Source: Spirosoma luteum DSM 19990 (GTDB lineage Bacteria > Bacteroidota > Bacteroidia > Cytophagales > Spirosomataceae). From it: a stretch of DNA of 64,000 bases. The stretch spans positions 83,998 to 147,997 of the forward strand of contig NZ_KB893247.1 of assembly GCF_000374065.1 (NCBI RefSeq), given 5' to 3'. Both the position numbers and the translations under genes were made by a program. The notes beneath the pieces were generated by a model. The model saw nothing but the letters and a program-made list of their open reading frames with translations, was not told the DNA's origin and ran no database searches. Below, one piece after another: positions 43,210-51,988 of this stretch (the first letter of the stretch is position 1; the number at the start of each line of letters is the position of its first letter).

Positions 43210-43638
43210 TTACTTCTTCTTTTTTGCCGGTGGTGCACCTTTGCCACCTTTAACAGGAGCCTGACCTGGTTTTGGCCGTTTAGCACCGTATTTGGAACGG
43301 CTTTGCAGACGACCGCTTACGCCAGCCGTATCCAGCGCACCCCGGATGATGTGATAGCGTACACCCGGTAAATCTTTTACCCGGCCACCGCGAATCAGCA
43401 CGATAGAGTGTTCCTGTAGGTTGTGTCCTTCGCCCGGAATGTAGGCGTTTACTTCCCGTCCGTTCGTCAGGCGAACGCGGGCAACTTTGCGAAGAGCCGA
43501 GTTTGGCTTCTTCGGCGTGGTTGTGTACACCCGTGTACATACACCACGACGTTGTGGGCAGGCATCTAAAGCAGGCGACTTTGACTTGTCGATCAGCTTT
43601 TCGCGGCCTTTACGCACTAATTGTTGTATAGTAGGCAT
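43210..43638 (-). CDS. rpsL: 30S ribosomal protein S12
   Basis: The 142-residue S12 protein lies at the decoding centre and controls accuracy; mutations give streptomycin resistance. The conserved [20 protein letters not shown] and [19 protein letters not shown] segments are intact. The C-terminus has an extra Lys/Pro/Gly tail (about 125-142) beyond the usual length near 124. A full promoter lies upstream (-33 TTG, -7 TATCTTTG). Confidence 0.98.
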   Translation of the reverse strand: MPTIQQLVRKGREKLIDKSKSPALDACPQRRGVCTRVYTTTPKKPNSALRKVARVRLTNGREVNAYIPGEGHNLQEHSIVLIRGGRVKDLPGVRYHIIRGALDTAGVSGRLQSRSKYGAKRPKPGQAPVKGGKGAPPAKKKK

Positions 43639-43684
43639 TCTTGTTATTAGTTGTTAAAAAACAGTCTTCCCGAATTTTGAGGTG

Positions 43685-43714
43685 CAAAGATACGGAAAAC
43701 AGATTGAAAGACAA
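43685..43714 (-). promoter_or_regulatory. Promoter of the rpsL-rpsG operon
   Basis: The minus strand has a -33 TTG (43712-43714) and a -7 TATCTTTG (43685-43692), separated by 19 bp. This is the best match to the Bacteroidota consensus in the window. The start of transcription should be near 43680, about 40 bp before the ATG. Confidence 0.7.
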
Positions 43715-43727
43715 GGAGTAAATCGTT

Positions 43728-43842
43728 TACAGTTTATGGTATTTGGTTTACGGTTGCGCGATACGGTCAGTGGCTGGAGCATAATTGTCTCTAAGTAAAA
43801 TCGCACAGCTATAAACCATAAACTGACTACCGTAAACCGATG
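43728..43842. repeat. Inverted repeat of the GTTTACGG family
   Basis: The left part (43728-43759) reads GTTTACAGTTTATGGTATTT and on. The right part (43811-43842), reverse complemented, shows CGGTTTACGGTAGTCAGTTT and on, so the arms share the family words but pair imperfectly, around 50 bases of unique sequence. It fills the gap between rpsL and the DUF3467 gene. Confidence 0.6.
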
Positions 43843-44166
43843 CTATGCCTGCCCTACCGGTCCACCGAAGCCACCGGCCGGAAAGCGGAAGGCATCATTT
43901 GGCTCGTTGATACCGCCGAAAGCCTCTTCGTAACGGCTTATATTCTCGCGCAGTGCTTCCAGCAATCGCTTGGCATGCTCGGGGGTGAGGATGATGCGTG
44001 ACTTTACTTTTGCCTTGGGAACGCCCGGCATCATTCGGATAAAATCCAGTATAAACTCACTATTCGAGTGGGCAATCATGGCCAGGTTAGCGTAAATCCC
44101 TTCGGCAATTTCCTCACTTAGTTCGACGTCAATGGCACCTTCCGGGTTTTGTTGTTCAGCATTCAT
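43843..44166 (-). CDS. DUF3467 domain protein
   Basis: From the ATG at 44166 the product is 107 residues; the frame extends to 44205 but would then include the terminator hairpin of the upstream pyruvate carboxylase gene. The DUF3467 core is clear: IDVELSEEIAEGIYANLAMIAHSNSEFILDFIRMMPGVPKAKVKSRIILTPEHAKRLLEAL. This is a small, widely conserved bacterial domain of unknown function, with hydrophobic strand-helix pattern and the S-R-I-x-L-T-P-x-H-x-K motif. The tail is Gly/Pro/Phe rich. Confidence 0.9.
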   Translation of the reverse strand: MNAEQQNPEGAIDVELSEEIAEGIYANLAMIAHSNSEFILDFIRMMPGVPKAKVKSRIILTPEHAKRLLEALRENISRYEEAFGGINEPNDAFRFPAGGFGGPVGQA

Positions 44167-44191
44167 GTGAATTAATTTAATGGTAAAAGAG

Positions 44192-44223
44192 AAACCAACA
44201 GACATTGTGATATCTGTTGGTTT
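44192..44223 (-). terminator. Terminator hairpin after pyruvate carboxylase
   Basis: AAACCAACAGA (44192-44202) and TCTGTTGGTTT (44213-44223) form an 11-bp perfect stem with a 10-base loop. On the minus strand it comes 24 bp after the stop and is followed by TCTCTTTT. Confidence 0.8.
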
Positions 44224-44247
44224 TCGTAAAGTATTGTTAACACAAAA

Positions 44248-47200
44248 TTAAGACAATTCTACTACGCAATCGTCCTGCTCCACCACGGCTCCTTCTTTCA
44301 GGACTACTTTAACAACTTTTCCTTCTTTCTGAGCGGCTACGATACTTTCCATCTTCATGGCTTCGATAACGAACAAAGGCTGATTTTTCTTGACCACATC
44401 CCCGGCCTTTACCAGAATACGCGTTAGTCGGCCCTGCAACGGCGTACCGACATCACCATCTTTACTCACCTTGGCGTTCATTTCCTTCTCCACCTTTGAG
44501 GCTTTGTCCCGGACCTGAACCTGGCGACTCTGGCCGTTCAGTTCAAAGGTGATGGTACGCATCCCGAACTCGTCCGGCTCCGATTTGAACAGCAATCGAA
44601 CCAGAATGTTTTTACCTTCCTCAATGTTAATTAGAATCTCCTCATTTTCCTTCAACCCGTAGAAAAACGCGGGAGTTGGTATAATACTGACATTGCCGTA
44701 CTGCTCATTGGCCTTGTAGTACTCATCATATACCTTCGGGTACATCTGATACGACAGGTAGTCCACAAAGCCATCGCTGTGCGGGTACTGCTCCTGGAAA
44801 GTCTTCAAATCAGCGTCGAAGTCAATGGGAGCCAGGTGGCTGTTCGGGCGATCTGTAATGGGCTTTTCTCCTTTGAGTACGATTTCCTGAACTGCTTGCG
44901 GGAAACCACCCACGGGTTGCCCCAATTCCCCCTTGAAAAATCCTTTTACTGATTCGGGAAACGTCAGGGAATCCCCCCGCATCAGCACGTCTTCAGCCGT
45001 AAGGCTGTTGGCGGTCATGAAAATGGCCATGTCGCCCACCACTTTGGACGAAGGGGTAACCTTCACGATGTCGCCAAATAACTGATTAGCTACCGAGTAG
45101 TTCTTTTTCAGCAACTCAAACTTATCGCCCAGTCCGGTGGCAATAGCCTGTGGCTTCAGGTTTGAATACTGACCCCCCGGAATCTCGTTTTCATATACTT
45201 CGGCACTGCCCGCTTTCATGCCCGACTCGAACGGATAATAGTACTCCCGAACATCTTCCCAGTAGTTGGAATACGCATTCAGGGAATCCAGATCGACCGG
45301 GCACTCGCGTTCGTGCCCCTGCATCATGGCTACTATCGAGTTAAAGTTTGGCTGCGATGTAAGCCCGGATAAGGCACCCAGCGCGCAATCGACAATATCA
45401 ACCCTGGCATCAATGGCTTTCAGGTACGTAGCTGCCTGAATACCTGACGTGTCGTGCGTATGCAGATGGACCGGAATGCTCACCGCTTTTTTCAATTCCC
45501 GCACCAGCACATCGGCCGCCAGCGGCTTTAGTAGCCCGGCCATATCCTTGATGGCCAGCAGATTTGCTCCCTCATCTTCGAGCTGGCGGGCCATATCGAG
45601 GTAATACTGGAGTGTATACTTTTTCTGGGATGGGTCCAGTATATCGCCGGTGTAGCAGATAGCGGCTTCGCAGAGGGCATCGGTTCGTTCGCGAACGGCT
45701 TTCATGCTCACCTTCATGGCTTCGACCCAGTTCAGCGAGTCGAAAATACGGAACACGTCGATTCCCGATTGCCAGGACTGTTCCACGAACTTCTCGATCA
45801 GGTTATCCGGGTAAGCTGAGTAGCCAACGGCGTTAGAGCCGCGAAAAAGCATCTGCAGCAGCATGTTGGGCATGGCCTCGCGCAGGGCTTCCAGGCGTTT
45901 CCAGGGGCTTTCGTACAGGAAACGCATCGATACATCGAACGTAGCCCCACCCCACACCTCCATTGAAAACAGTTCAGGGTGACTTTTGGCAAACCCTTCA
46001 GCTACTTTTTGAAGGTCCTGCGTACGAACGCGGGTTGCCAGCAGGGACTGATGGCCGTCGCGAAACGTAGTATCGGTATAGAGAACACATTTTTCATCCT
46101 TTACCCACTGCACAAATTTATCCCGTCCCAGCTCTTTCAGGCGGTCCCGGTTGCCGGTAGGATAGGCACTGTAGGTATCAAAAGCCGGCACAACCGGAGT
46201 CCGGAATATTTTGCTGTCGTCCTTGTTCTTTACCGCCGGATTACCGTTCACAATCACATCGGCTAGGTAGTTAAGTGCCCGGGTCGAGCGGTCCTGTGGC
46301 TTGCGGAAGTCAAATAGTTCGGGGTGGGTTTCAATGAACGAGACCCGCGCTTCGCCCCGCTGGAAAATGGGGTTGCCGATAACGTTCTGCAAAAAGCCGA
46401 TATTGGTTTTTACCCCCCGAATCCGGAACTCCATCAATGCCCGCGACAGGCGTTGCGTAGCTCCTTTGAGCGTGCGCCCCCGTGCCGACACCTTCACAAT
46501 CATAGAGTCGAAGTAGGGCGATATCTTCATGCCCGCGTAGCTGCTGCCTTCGTCCAGGCGAATGCCAAAACCGGCTGCATTCCGATAGGCCGTAATGGTG
46601 CCAAAATCGGGTTTGAAGCCGTTGGCAGGGTCTTCCGTTGTGATGCGGCACTGAATGGCGTAACCGTTCAGCGGAACATCGGCCTGGCTTTTGATGTAGA
46701 TACCATTATCAGAGAGCTTATAGCCCATCGCAATCAGAATCTGCGTCCGAACGATGTCGATGCCCGTTACCTCTTCCGTAATGGTATGTTCTACCTGAAT
46801 CCGGGGATTTACTTCAATGAAGAATATATCCTCATTCATATCGACCAGAAACTCGACCGTTCCGGCATTGGAGTAATTGACGGCCCGGCCCAGTTGCAGG
46901 GCGTAGGCATACAGTTTATCCTTGGTTTCCTGCTTCAGCCCGAATGATGGTGCTACTTCTACTACTTTCTGGAACCGCCGTTGCACCGAACAGTCGCGCT
47001 CGTAGAGGTGAACGATATTTCCGTGCTGATCGCCCAGCAGCTGCACCTCGATGTGCTTAGGGTCTTCAATAAATTTTTCGAGGAAGATGGTGTCATCGCC
47101 AAAGGCGTTTCGGGCTTCATTTTTGGCTTCGGAGAAGGCTTTCGAAAACTCTTCGGCCTTCCGTACCACGCGCATACCGCGTCCACCGCCCCCGGCGGCT

Positions 47201-47697
47201 GCTTTCACCATCACCGGAAAACCAATTCGCTCGGCTTCGGTCAGGGCAAATTCGGGGGTCATGTCGGGCTCCCGCGAGTCTGGAATAAGGGGTACGTCGG
47301 CCTTGGTGGCCAGATTTTTAGCCCGCACTTTATCGCCCAGCGCATCCATTGCTTCGGGCGATGGGCCGATGAAAATAATATTCTCCTCCCGGCACCGGCG
47401 GGCCAGCTTCACGTTCTCCGACAGAAAACCATAGCCGGGGTGAATGGCATCGACCTTATGCCGTTTAGCCAGCAGAATGATACCCTCAACATCCAGATAC
47501 GGCTTCAGCGCATCATCATCCCGGCCAATCTGATAGGCTTCATCAGCTTTGTACCGGTGGAGTGAATACCGGTCTTCGTAGGTATAAACAGAAACGGTTG
47601 TGATGCCTAACTCAGTAGCTGCCCGCATGATACGAATGGCAATTTCGCCCCGGTTGGCAACGAGCAAACGATTAATAGGTCGGATATACTCTTTCAT
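44248..47697 (-). CDS. pyc: Pyruvate carboxylase
   Basis: This single-chain biotin enzyme of 1149 residues makes oxaloacetate from pyruvate, bicarbonate and ATP and refills the citric acid cycle. The start at 47697 (MKEYIRPINRLLVANRGEIAIR) is preferred to one 7 codons upstream. Domains: biotin carboxylase with ATP-grasp (about 10-460; VMVKAAAGGGGRGMRVV, FIEVNPRIQVEHTITEEVTGIDIV); carboxyltransferase (about 530-810; DTTFRDGHQSLLATRVRT, MEVWGGATFDVSMRFL, HTHDTSG) with the carbamylated lysine expected in AIKDMAG; and the C-terminal biotinyl domain with biotin on the lysine of EAMKMES (about Lys1115). It is alone on its transcript, with a terminator behind it. Confidence 0.97.
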   Translation of the reverse strand: MKEYIRPINRLLVANRGEIAIRIMRAATELGITTVSVYTYEDRYSLHRYKADEAYQIGRDDDALKPYLDVEGIILLAKRHKVDAIHPGYGFLSENVKLARRCREENIIFIGPSPEAMDALGDKVRAKNLATKADVPLIPDSREPDMTPEFALTEAERIGFPVMVKAAAGGGGRGMRVVRKAEEFSKAFSEAKNEARNAFGDDTIFLEKFIEDPKHIEVQLLGDQHGNIVHLYERDCSVQRRFQKVVEVAPSFGLKQETKDKLYAYALQLGRAVNYSNAGTVEFLVDMNEDIFFIEVNPRIQVEHTITEEVTGIDIVRTQILIAMGYKLSDNGIYIKSQADVPLNGYAIQCRITTEDPANGFKPDFGTITAYRNAAGFGIRLDEGSSYAGMKISPYFDSMIVKVSARGRTLKGATQRLSRALMEFRIRGVKTNIGFLQNVIGNPIFQRGEARVSFIETHPELFDFRKPQDRSTRALNYLADVIVNGNPAVKNKDDSKIFRTPVVPAFDTYSAYPTGNRDRLKELGRDKFVQWVKDEKCVLYTDTTFRDGHQSLLATRVRTQDLQKVAEGFAKSHPELFSMEVWGGATFDVSMRFLYESPWKRLEALREAMPNMLLQMLFRGSNAVGYSAYPDNLIEKFVEQSWQSGIDVFRIFDSLNWVEAMKVSMKAVRERTDALCEAAICYTGDILDPSQKKYTLQYYLDMARQLEDEGANLLAIKDMAGLLKPLAADVLVRELKKAVSIPVHLHTHDTSGIQAATYLKAIDARVDIVDCALGALSGLTSQPNFNSIVAMMQGHERECPVDLDSLNAYSNYWEDVREYYYPFESGMKAGSAEVYENEIPGGQYSNLKPQAIATGLGDKFELLKKNYSVANQLFGDIVKVTPSSKVVGDMAIFMTANSLTAEDVLMRGDSLTFPESVKGFFKGELGQPVGGFPQAVQEIVLKGEKPITDRPNSHLAPIDFDADLKTFQEQYPHSDGFVDYLSYQMYPKVYDEYYKANEQYGNVSIIPTPAFFYGLKENEEILINIEEGKNILVRLLFKSEPDEFGMRTITFELNGQSRQVQVRDKASKVEKEMNAKVSKDGDVGTPLQGRLTRILVKAGDVVKKNQPLFVIEAMKMESIVAAQKEGKVVKVVLKEGAVVEQDDCVVELS

Positions 47698-47917
47698 ATT
47701 TCTCAGTAAAAGCAGCAATAGACTACGGATATGTCAAATAAAGGAGCAAGATGGTTGAAAATATCGAAAAAGCCTTTATGGGCCGTATAATCATTGGAGA
47801 AGTCAGCTTTTTCCGGGAATATTGCAGGAAGACGATTTCGTTCTCGTTCTTAATAATGGCTATTTGCCGGTGGGTTGAGTTACTATTAAAGGACTGAGTT
47901 ACAGAAATCGCCCTCAA

Positions 47918-49048
47918 CTACATCAAGTCGAAAAACATGAATTCATCCGGCTTCTGAATCCGGTACGTTTTTAACCACTGCTTCAGGACGCTGGGGTCAG
48001 CAAACGCTTTTACGTTGGACTTGATTTGCTTGATATCCCGCTTTAGTTGGGCAATATCGCTGTTCAGACTAAACTCCAGGGCTATCCTTGAACTAACGGC
48101 AAAGGCCGGTTTGCCCGTCATGGCGGCCAGTTCGTTCTGAAGCGCAAACAACTCCTCGTCCAGTTCCTGGGTCTGCTGCTTCAAAATTTTGTTATAGTAC
48201 TTGAGTTGCTCTTCGGCCAGGCTTTCCAGATGGGCTTGGTCAATACGGTCGAATTCGAGCTGCAGGCGCAGTAGAGCCAGCAAGTCACTTTTTTCATACG
48301 CTTCCGTTACCCGGTGCATGATTTCCGTTTTGCGCCCTTTCTCGGCTTCATCGGGTTCCCGGTCGGGGTGAAATGCCTTCACCAGATCCATGTATAGTGT
48401 TCGGACCGCTTTGGTAATCTTCTGGGCTTCGGCCTGTTTTTTAGCTTCGCGTTCCTGCTGTTTGGCCGTTTTGGGTTTATCCGCTTTTTGTCGCTTATTT
48501 CTTTCCTGTTCGGCCTGCTGCTGCGCTAGTTTTTCCTGCATATAGGCGGCCATTTTTTGCGGATCACTTACGTCAGCATCGTCTTCGAACTGGATGCCAA
48601 ACATAGCTTCCATCATCTCCTTCATCATGTCGGCCGTTTGCTCGTCGGCTTGGGTATTGACCTGATCAAAACCTTCGCTGTTATACTTGCTGTAGATGGG
48701 CTTGAGGTCGTCAATACCGTAGGTTGAAATCAATTCGAAGGCTATTTTCTGGATGAGGTCCACCAGCTTCTTCTTCTCAGTTTTCGTAAATGGTTTCGTA
48801 TCATGCATCCTATCGAACAGGCGCACCATCTCGGCCCGGAACTGGCTGTATTGCTCTAACAGTGGCCGGTAATCCTTCTGCACCCGCTGCTGAATATGTA
48901 CGGTCGCTTCGCGCAGATCGTGCAGGTTGTCTGTCAGTGTTTCAATTTTGCGGGTCAGTCGGTTAAACTCTTTCTGCGATTTCGAGAGAACGGCACTATC
49001 CTTTTTTGCCCCAATGTGGACAATATGCTGCGAGCCTGGAGAGGACAT
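47918..49048 (-). CDS. J-domain-like coiled-coil protein
   Basis: From the ATG at 49048 (MSSPGSQHIVHIG) the product is 376 residues. The longer frame to 49207 overlaps the DUF1345 gene and has no domain. Residues 20-120 and 270-350 are predicted coiled coils. A charged linker (about 170-210) leads to a J-like domain with HPD at 227-229 (LYMDLVKAFHPDREPDEAEKGRKTEIMHRVTEAYEKSD). The HPD motif is what DnaJ uses to stimulate DnaK. It may be a co-chaperone or a J-domain adaptor; partners are not visible. A -7-like motif (TACCTTCG, minus) lies at 49071-49078. Confidence 0.75.
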   Translation of the reverse strand: MSSPGSQHIVHIGAKKDSAVLSKSQKEFNRLTRKIETLTDNLHDLREATVHIQQRVQKDYRPLLEQYSQFRAEMVRLFDRMHDTKPFTKTEKKKLVDLIQKIAFELISTYGIDDLKPIYSKYNSEGFDQVNTQADEQTADMMKEMMEAMFGIQFEDDADVSDPQKMAAYMQEKLAQQQAEQERNKRQKADKPKTAKQQEREAKKQAEAQKITKAVRTLYMDLVKAFHPDREPDEAEKGRKTEIMHRVTEAYEKSDLLALLRLQLEFDRIDQAHLESLAEEQLKYYNKILKQQTQELDEELFALQNELAAMTGKPAFAVSSRIALEFSLNSDIAQLKRDIKQIKSNVKAFADPSVLKQWLKTYRIQKPDEFMFFDLM

Positions 49049-49162
49049 ATCACTTAGACTGTTGAGAGAACGAAGGTACGACAGCGGGGTAAAAAATCCT
49101 GAAAATTTGGGGGACAATCCCCCAGAGCCATACTTCGTACCGTGCCTTCTTCTAATGCCCAC

Positions 49163-49816
49163 ATGGCTATGCGACTGATAGAGAAAATTGCCCGGTTCGA
49201 TGCGCATCAGCGATTCCTTATTGCCTTAGTGGTAGCGGGAGTGGCGTATTTTGTGGTTCCAAAAGACTTTAATGTACCGGCTCGCATTACATCAATTTGG
49301 GTTGCGTTTGCGTTGATGGTACTAGTCTTGTCCTGGACCGCTATCCTTGTTCTGCATCCGCGCGATTTGCCAAAGCTATCCCGCATGCAGGATTCGAGCC
49401 GGACCTGGATACTGTTTTTTTCGTTGGCGGCTGCGCTGGCCAGTCTGTTTGCCGTTAGAGCCTTACTCAATTCAGTGGATGCCAACAGGCAGGAGCATCT
49501 TATACTGCCCATTGTGGCTGTTGGGAGCGCCTGGAGTTTGGTGCACACTCTTTTTACTCATCGGTACGCCCACCTGTATTATGGTAGTAGTGCAAGCCAG
49601 CAGAAAAGACCGGGTGGACTGGATTTTTTGGATGATACCGAGCCGGACTACCTCGACTTTGCCTATTTTTCCTTCATCATCGGCATGACCAGTCAGGTAT
49701 CCGACGTGACCATTGGCTCAAAAGTTATTCGACGAACGGCTCTGGCTCACGGTGTACTGTCTTTTATTTTCAACGTGGTCATTATTGCGCTTACAATCAG
49801 CAGCCTTTCCAACTAG
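49163..49816 (+). CDS. DUF1345 membrane protein
   Basis: This inner-membrane protein of about 217 residues has five to six hydrophobic segments (LIALVVAGVAYFVVP; IWVAFALMVLVLSWTAILVL; WILFFSLAAALASLFAVRALL; LILPIVAVGSAWSLVHTLF; SFIFNVVIIALTI). The pattern HTLFTHRYAHLYY...PDYLDFAYFSFIIGMTSQVSDV is the hallmark of DUF1345. Function is unknown. Possible starts are the ATGs at 49163 and 49169; a GTG at 49142 also opens the frame. The gene is divergent from the J-domain gene. Confidence 0.88.
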   Translation: MAMRLIEKIARFDAHQRFLIALVVAGVAYFVVPKDFNVPARITSIWVAFALMVLVLSWTAILVLHPRDLPKLSRMQDSSRTWILFFSLAAALASLFAVRALLNSVDANRQEHLILPIVAVGSAWSLVHTLFTHRYAHLYYGSSASQQKRPGGLDFLDDTEPDYLDFAYFSFIIGMTSQVSDVTIGSKVIRRTALAHGVLSFIFNVVIIALTISSLSN

Positions 49817-49818
49817 CC

Positions 49819-49992
49819 TCAATCGGCGTGCCGATTACGGGGACGAGCCTGTTTTTTGGCTTGTTCCTGCTCATAGGCTTCACGCTGACGCTTGTCGGCA
49901 GCGAGGTTACGATACAATCCGTTCAGGACGTATAAATCATCGACTTCGTCGATTAAGCGGTGAAGTTGTTCACGCACCTGGGTAATATTCAT
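49819..49992 (-). CDS. 57-residue protein of unknown function
   Basis: From the ATG at 49992 a small charged, helical protein is encoded: MNITQVREQLHRLIDEVDDL, then a Tyr/Leu stretch and a basic Arg/Lys-rich C-terminus (EQEQAKKQARPRNRHAD). The frame continues upstream to 50124, but that part has no coding-like pattern. Small helical proteins starting with a Q-L-H-x-L-I-D-E-V-D-D motif are seen alone in many Bacteroidota, sometimes noted as antitoxin-like; I do not assign a function. It is convergent with the DUF1345 gene and 2 bp from its end. Confidence 0.55.
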   Translation of the reverse strand: MNITQVREQLHRLIDEVDDLYVLNGLYRNLAADKRQREAYEQEQAKKQARPRNRHAD

Positions 49993-50371
49993 GGTATCAG
50001 GTAAATTTATTTCAGTACTCAGAACCGCTGGATAAGGAAGCCACTCGGTCAAAAACGATAACACAACATAATGTGCCTGATATAGTTCGGCTGTTTTTCG
50101 GACTGTTCGAATGCTTTGCAACACCTGTGTCTGACTGGTTTAGCCAGGCCATTGAATACTTATTCGACACAAAAGGGTTACGAACATAGTTACTGTTACG
50201 ACTCACAAAGGTGAGCGATCAATTACAAAACGGTCAGCATATAGTGCCTGTTCAATCTCCCGGCTAATTTTTCGACCATTTATTCCTTTTTTATTCCGGT
50301 CGAAAATCCAAAATTCCGGGATTGTCGTAAGTGTATCGAACGCTTGGCTGTTCAAAACCGAATTATTCCGT

Positions 50372-51088
50372 ATGAAAAACCAACAAGAAGAAGTAAGCCT
50401 AGGCATGTTGCCGGGTCAATTAGAGCCGGTACGAGTAGGACGCCGGCTATTCCTGCGCTATGCAGGCGCCTTTGCTGCTGGCGGTGCTGTTCTGGCTTCC
50501 TGTAAGAATGGTGAAGAAAACCCAACGACCGTAATGGCACCGGTAGATTTAGGAACAGGAGATGTCGGTATCCTAAACTACGCCTATGCACTGGAACAAC
50601 TGGAAGCGGCTTTTTACACACAGGTAATCGCTACGCCTTACAGCGGTATGACAGATGCGGAGAAAACGCTCCTGACCGATATTCGCAATCATGAAATCAT
50701 CCACCGTGAGTTTTTCAAAGCGGCTCTTGGTGCCAATGCCATCGCTGGTCTGACGCCCAATTTCACGGCTATTACCTTCACCGACCGGGCAAGCGTACTC
50801 AACACAGCCAAAGCATTTGAAGATTTAGGTGTATCAGCTTATAACGGTGCTGGTTCGTTGATTAAAGATGTAAACTACCTGGCGCTAGCCGGTAAGATTG
50901 TATCGGTAGAAGCCCGTCATGCAGCCGCCATTCGCGACCTGCTGAGCCCAAAATCAGCCGATTTTGCGGGGGATGATGTCGTAGCGCCTGCAACGGGCCT
51001 TGATAAAGCATCTGCTCCGTCTGTTGTGCTACCCATTGCCCAAACGTTTGTTAAAACGCAGATTACGGCCACTAACCTTCCGAAGTAA
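50372..51088 (+). CDS. Tat-exported ferritin-like lipoprotein (Ferritin_2)
   Basis: The 238-residue protein has a twin-arginine leader (VGRRLFLRYAGAFAAGGAVLASC), with a possible lipobox LASC at Cys44. The mature part is a four-helix bundle of the PF13668/desiccation-related type. A complete di-iron ligand set is visible: a Glu in YALEQLEAAF, ExxH in HEIIHREFF, a Glu in AKAFEDLGV, and ExxH in SVEARHAAAIRDL. Export by Tat suggests it folds with iron in the cytoplasm. It is probably an iron-binding, ferroxidase-like or protective protein in the periplasm or on the cell surface. It lies 9 bp before a paralogue. No clear promoter is seen in the 50125-50371 gap. Confidence 0.87.
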   Translation: MKNQQEEVSLGMLPGQLEPVRVGRRLFLRYAGAFAAGGAVLASCKNGEENPTTVMAPVDLGTGDVGILNYAYALEQLEAAFYTQVIATPYSGMTDAEKTLLTDIRNHEIIHREFFKAALGANAIAGLTPNFTAITFTDRASVLNTAKAFEDLGVSAYNGAGSLIKDVNYLALAGKIVSVEARHAAAIRDLLSPKSADFAGDDVVAPATGLDKASAPSVVLPIAQTFVKTQITATNLPK

Positions 51089-51097
51089 ACCAACGCT

Positions 51098-51841
51098 ATG
51101 AATTTATTTAAGATAATCTCTGATATAGAGCAGATTGACCCCGAAATCAGTGAGCGTTACAGCTTCTATTCGCGTCGGAATCTTCTCAAGTTTGGCTCCA
51201 ATTTGGTAGCCGCTGGTATTCCTGCCATCGTTGCGGGTAGTTTAAATAAGGCACTGGCTCAGTCGGGTGCTCCTTCCGCAGCTGCTGTGGCTGTGTTGCA
51301 GTATGCGCTCACGCTGGAGTATCTGGAAGATGAGTTTTACCGCATGGGGCTGGCCGCTGCCGGTCTGGTGCCCGCTTCGGACCGGACCGTTATTTCGCAG
51401 ATAAGCAAGCATGAGGCTGCCCACGTAGCTTTGTTGAAAGGTGCGCTGGGAACAGCAGCCGCTGCTAAACCAACGTTCAAGTACCCAGCCGGTACCTTTA
51501 CAAGTTATCCAACGTTTCTGGCCACAGCCCGGGCTTTGGAAGATACGGGTGTAGCTGCTTACAAAGGACAGGCAGGTGAACTAATCAACGACAAACCCAT
51601 CCTGACAACGGCGCTACAAATCCACTCGGTTGAAGCACGCCATGCGTCGGAGGTTCGTCGGATACTGGGCTTGAAAGGATGGGTTTCCGATACGGCTCAA
51701 ACGACATTTACCCAGGGTGGAGTTGCGTTGAAAACATTGCCAAACACAACGGGCTTCTCCGATGATTCATTCCGGGAAGCCTTTGACGAGCCTTTGACCA
51801 AAGCGCAGGTTTTGGCCATTGCGGCCCCATTTCTTGGGTAG
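51098..51841 (+). CDS. Tat-exported ferritin-like protein, second copy
   Basis: The 247-residue protein has the Tat signal SRRNLLKFGSNLVAAG ending at ALAQ (about residue 55), so it is exported but not lipidated. The four-helix ferritin-like core keeps the di-iron ligands: Glu in TLEYLEDEF, ExxH in HEAAHVALL, Glu in RALEDTGV, and ExxH in SVEARHASEV. It is 9 bp behind its paralogue; the two form an operon closed by a terminator at 51883-51916. The pair may act together, one lipid-anchored and one free; this is inference. Confidence 0.87.
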   Translation: MNLFKIISDIEQIDPEISERYSFYSRRNLLKFGSNLVAAGIPAIVAGSLNKALAQSGAPSAAAVAVLQYALTLEYLEDEFYRMGLAAAGLVPASDRTVISQISKHEAAHVALLKGALGTAAAAKPTFKYPAGTFTSYPTFLATARALEDTGVAAYKGQAGELINDKPILTTALQIHSVEARHASEVRRILGLKGWVSDTAQTTFTQGGVALKTLPNTTGFSDDSFREAFDEPLTKAQVLAIAAPFLG

Positions 51842-51882
51842 TAGTATATAATAGGGAGACCGGGAAACCGGTAGGGTGACGG

Positions 51883-51916
51883 AAGGCATCGGGGATTTTC
51901 CCTGGTGCCTTTTTTT
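51883..51916 (+). terminator. Terminator of the ferritin-like operon
   Basis: AAGGCATCGGGGA and a complementary arm ending GGTGCCTT form an imperfect stem, followed by a T run. It lies 42 bp past the second ferritin-like gene. Confidence 0.7.
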
Positions 51917-51988
51917 GTCCCCTACTTTTCCAATCCGTCGCTTTTTTCGTTGCTTGCGTCAAAATTCGCTATCTCTGGCGGTTCCGGC

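Noticed and set aside
49049..49207. 53-residue extension of the J-domain-like protein
   Set aside because: It overlaps the divergent DUF1345 gene and the promoter region and shows no domain.
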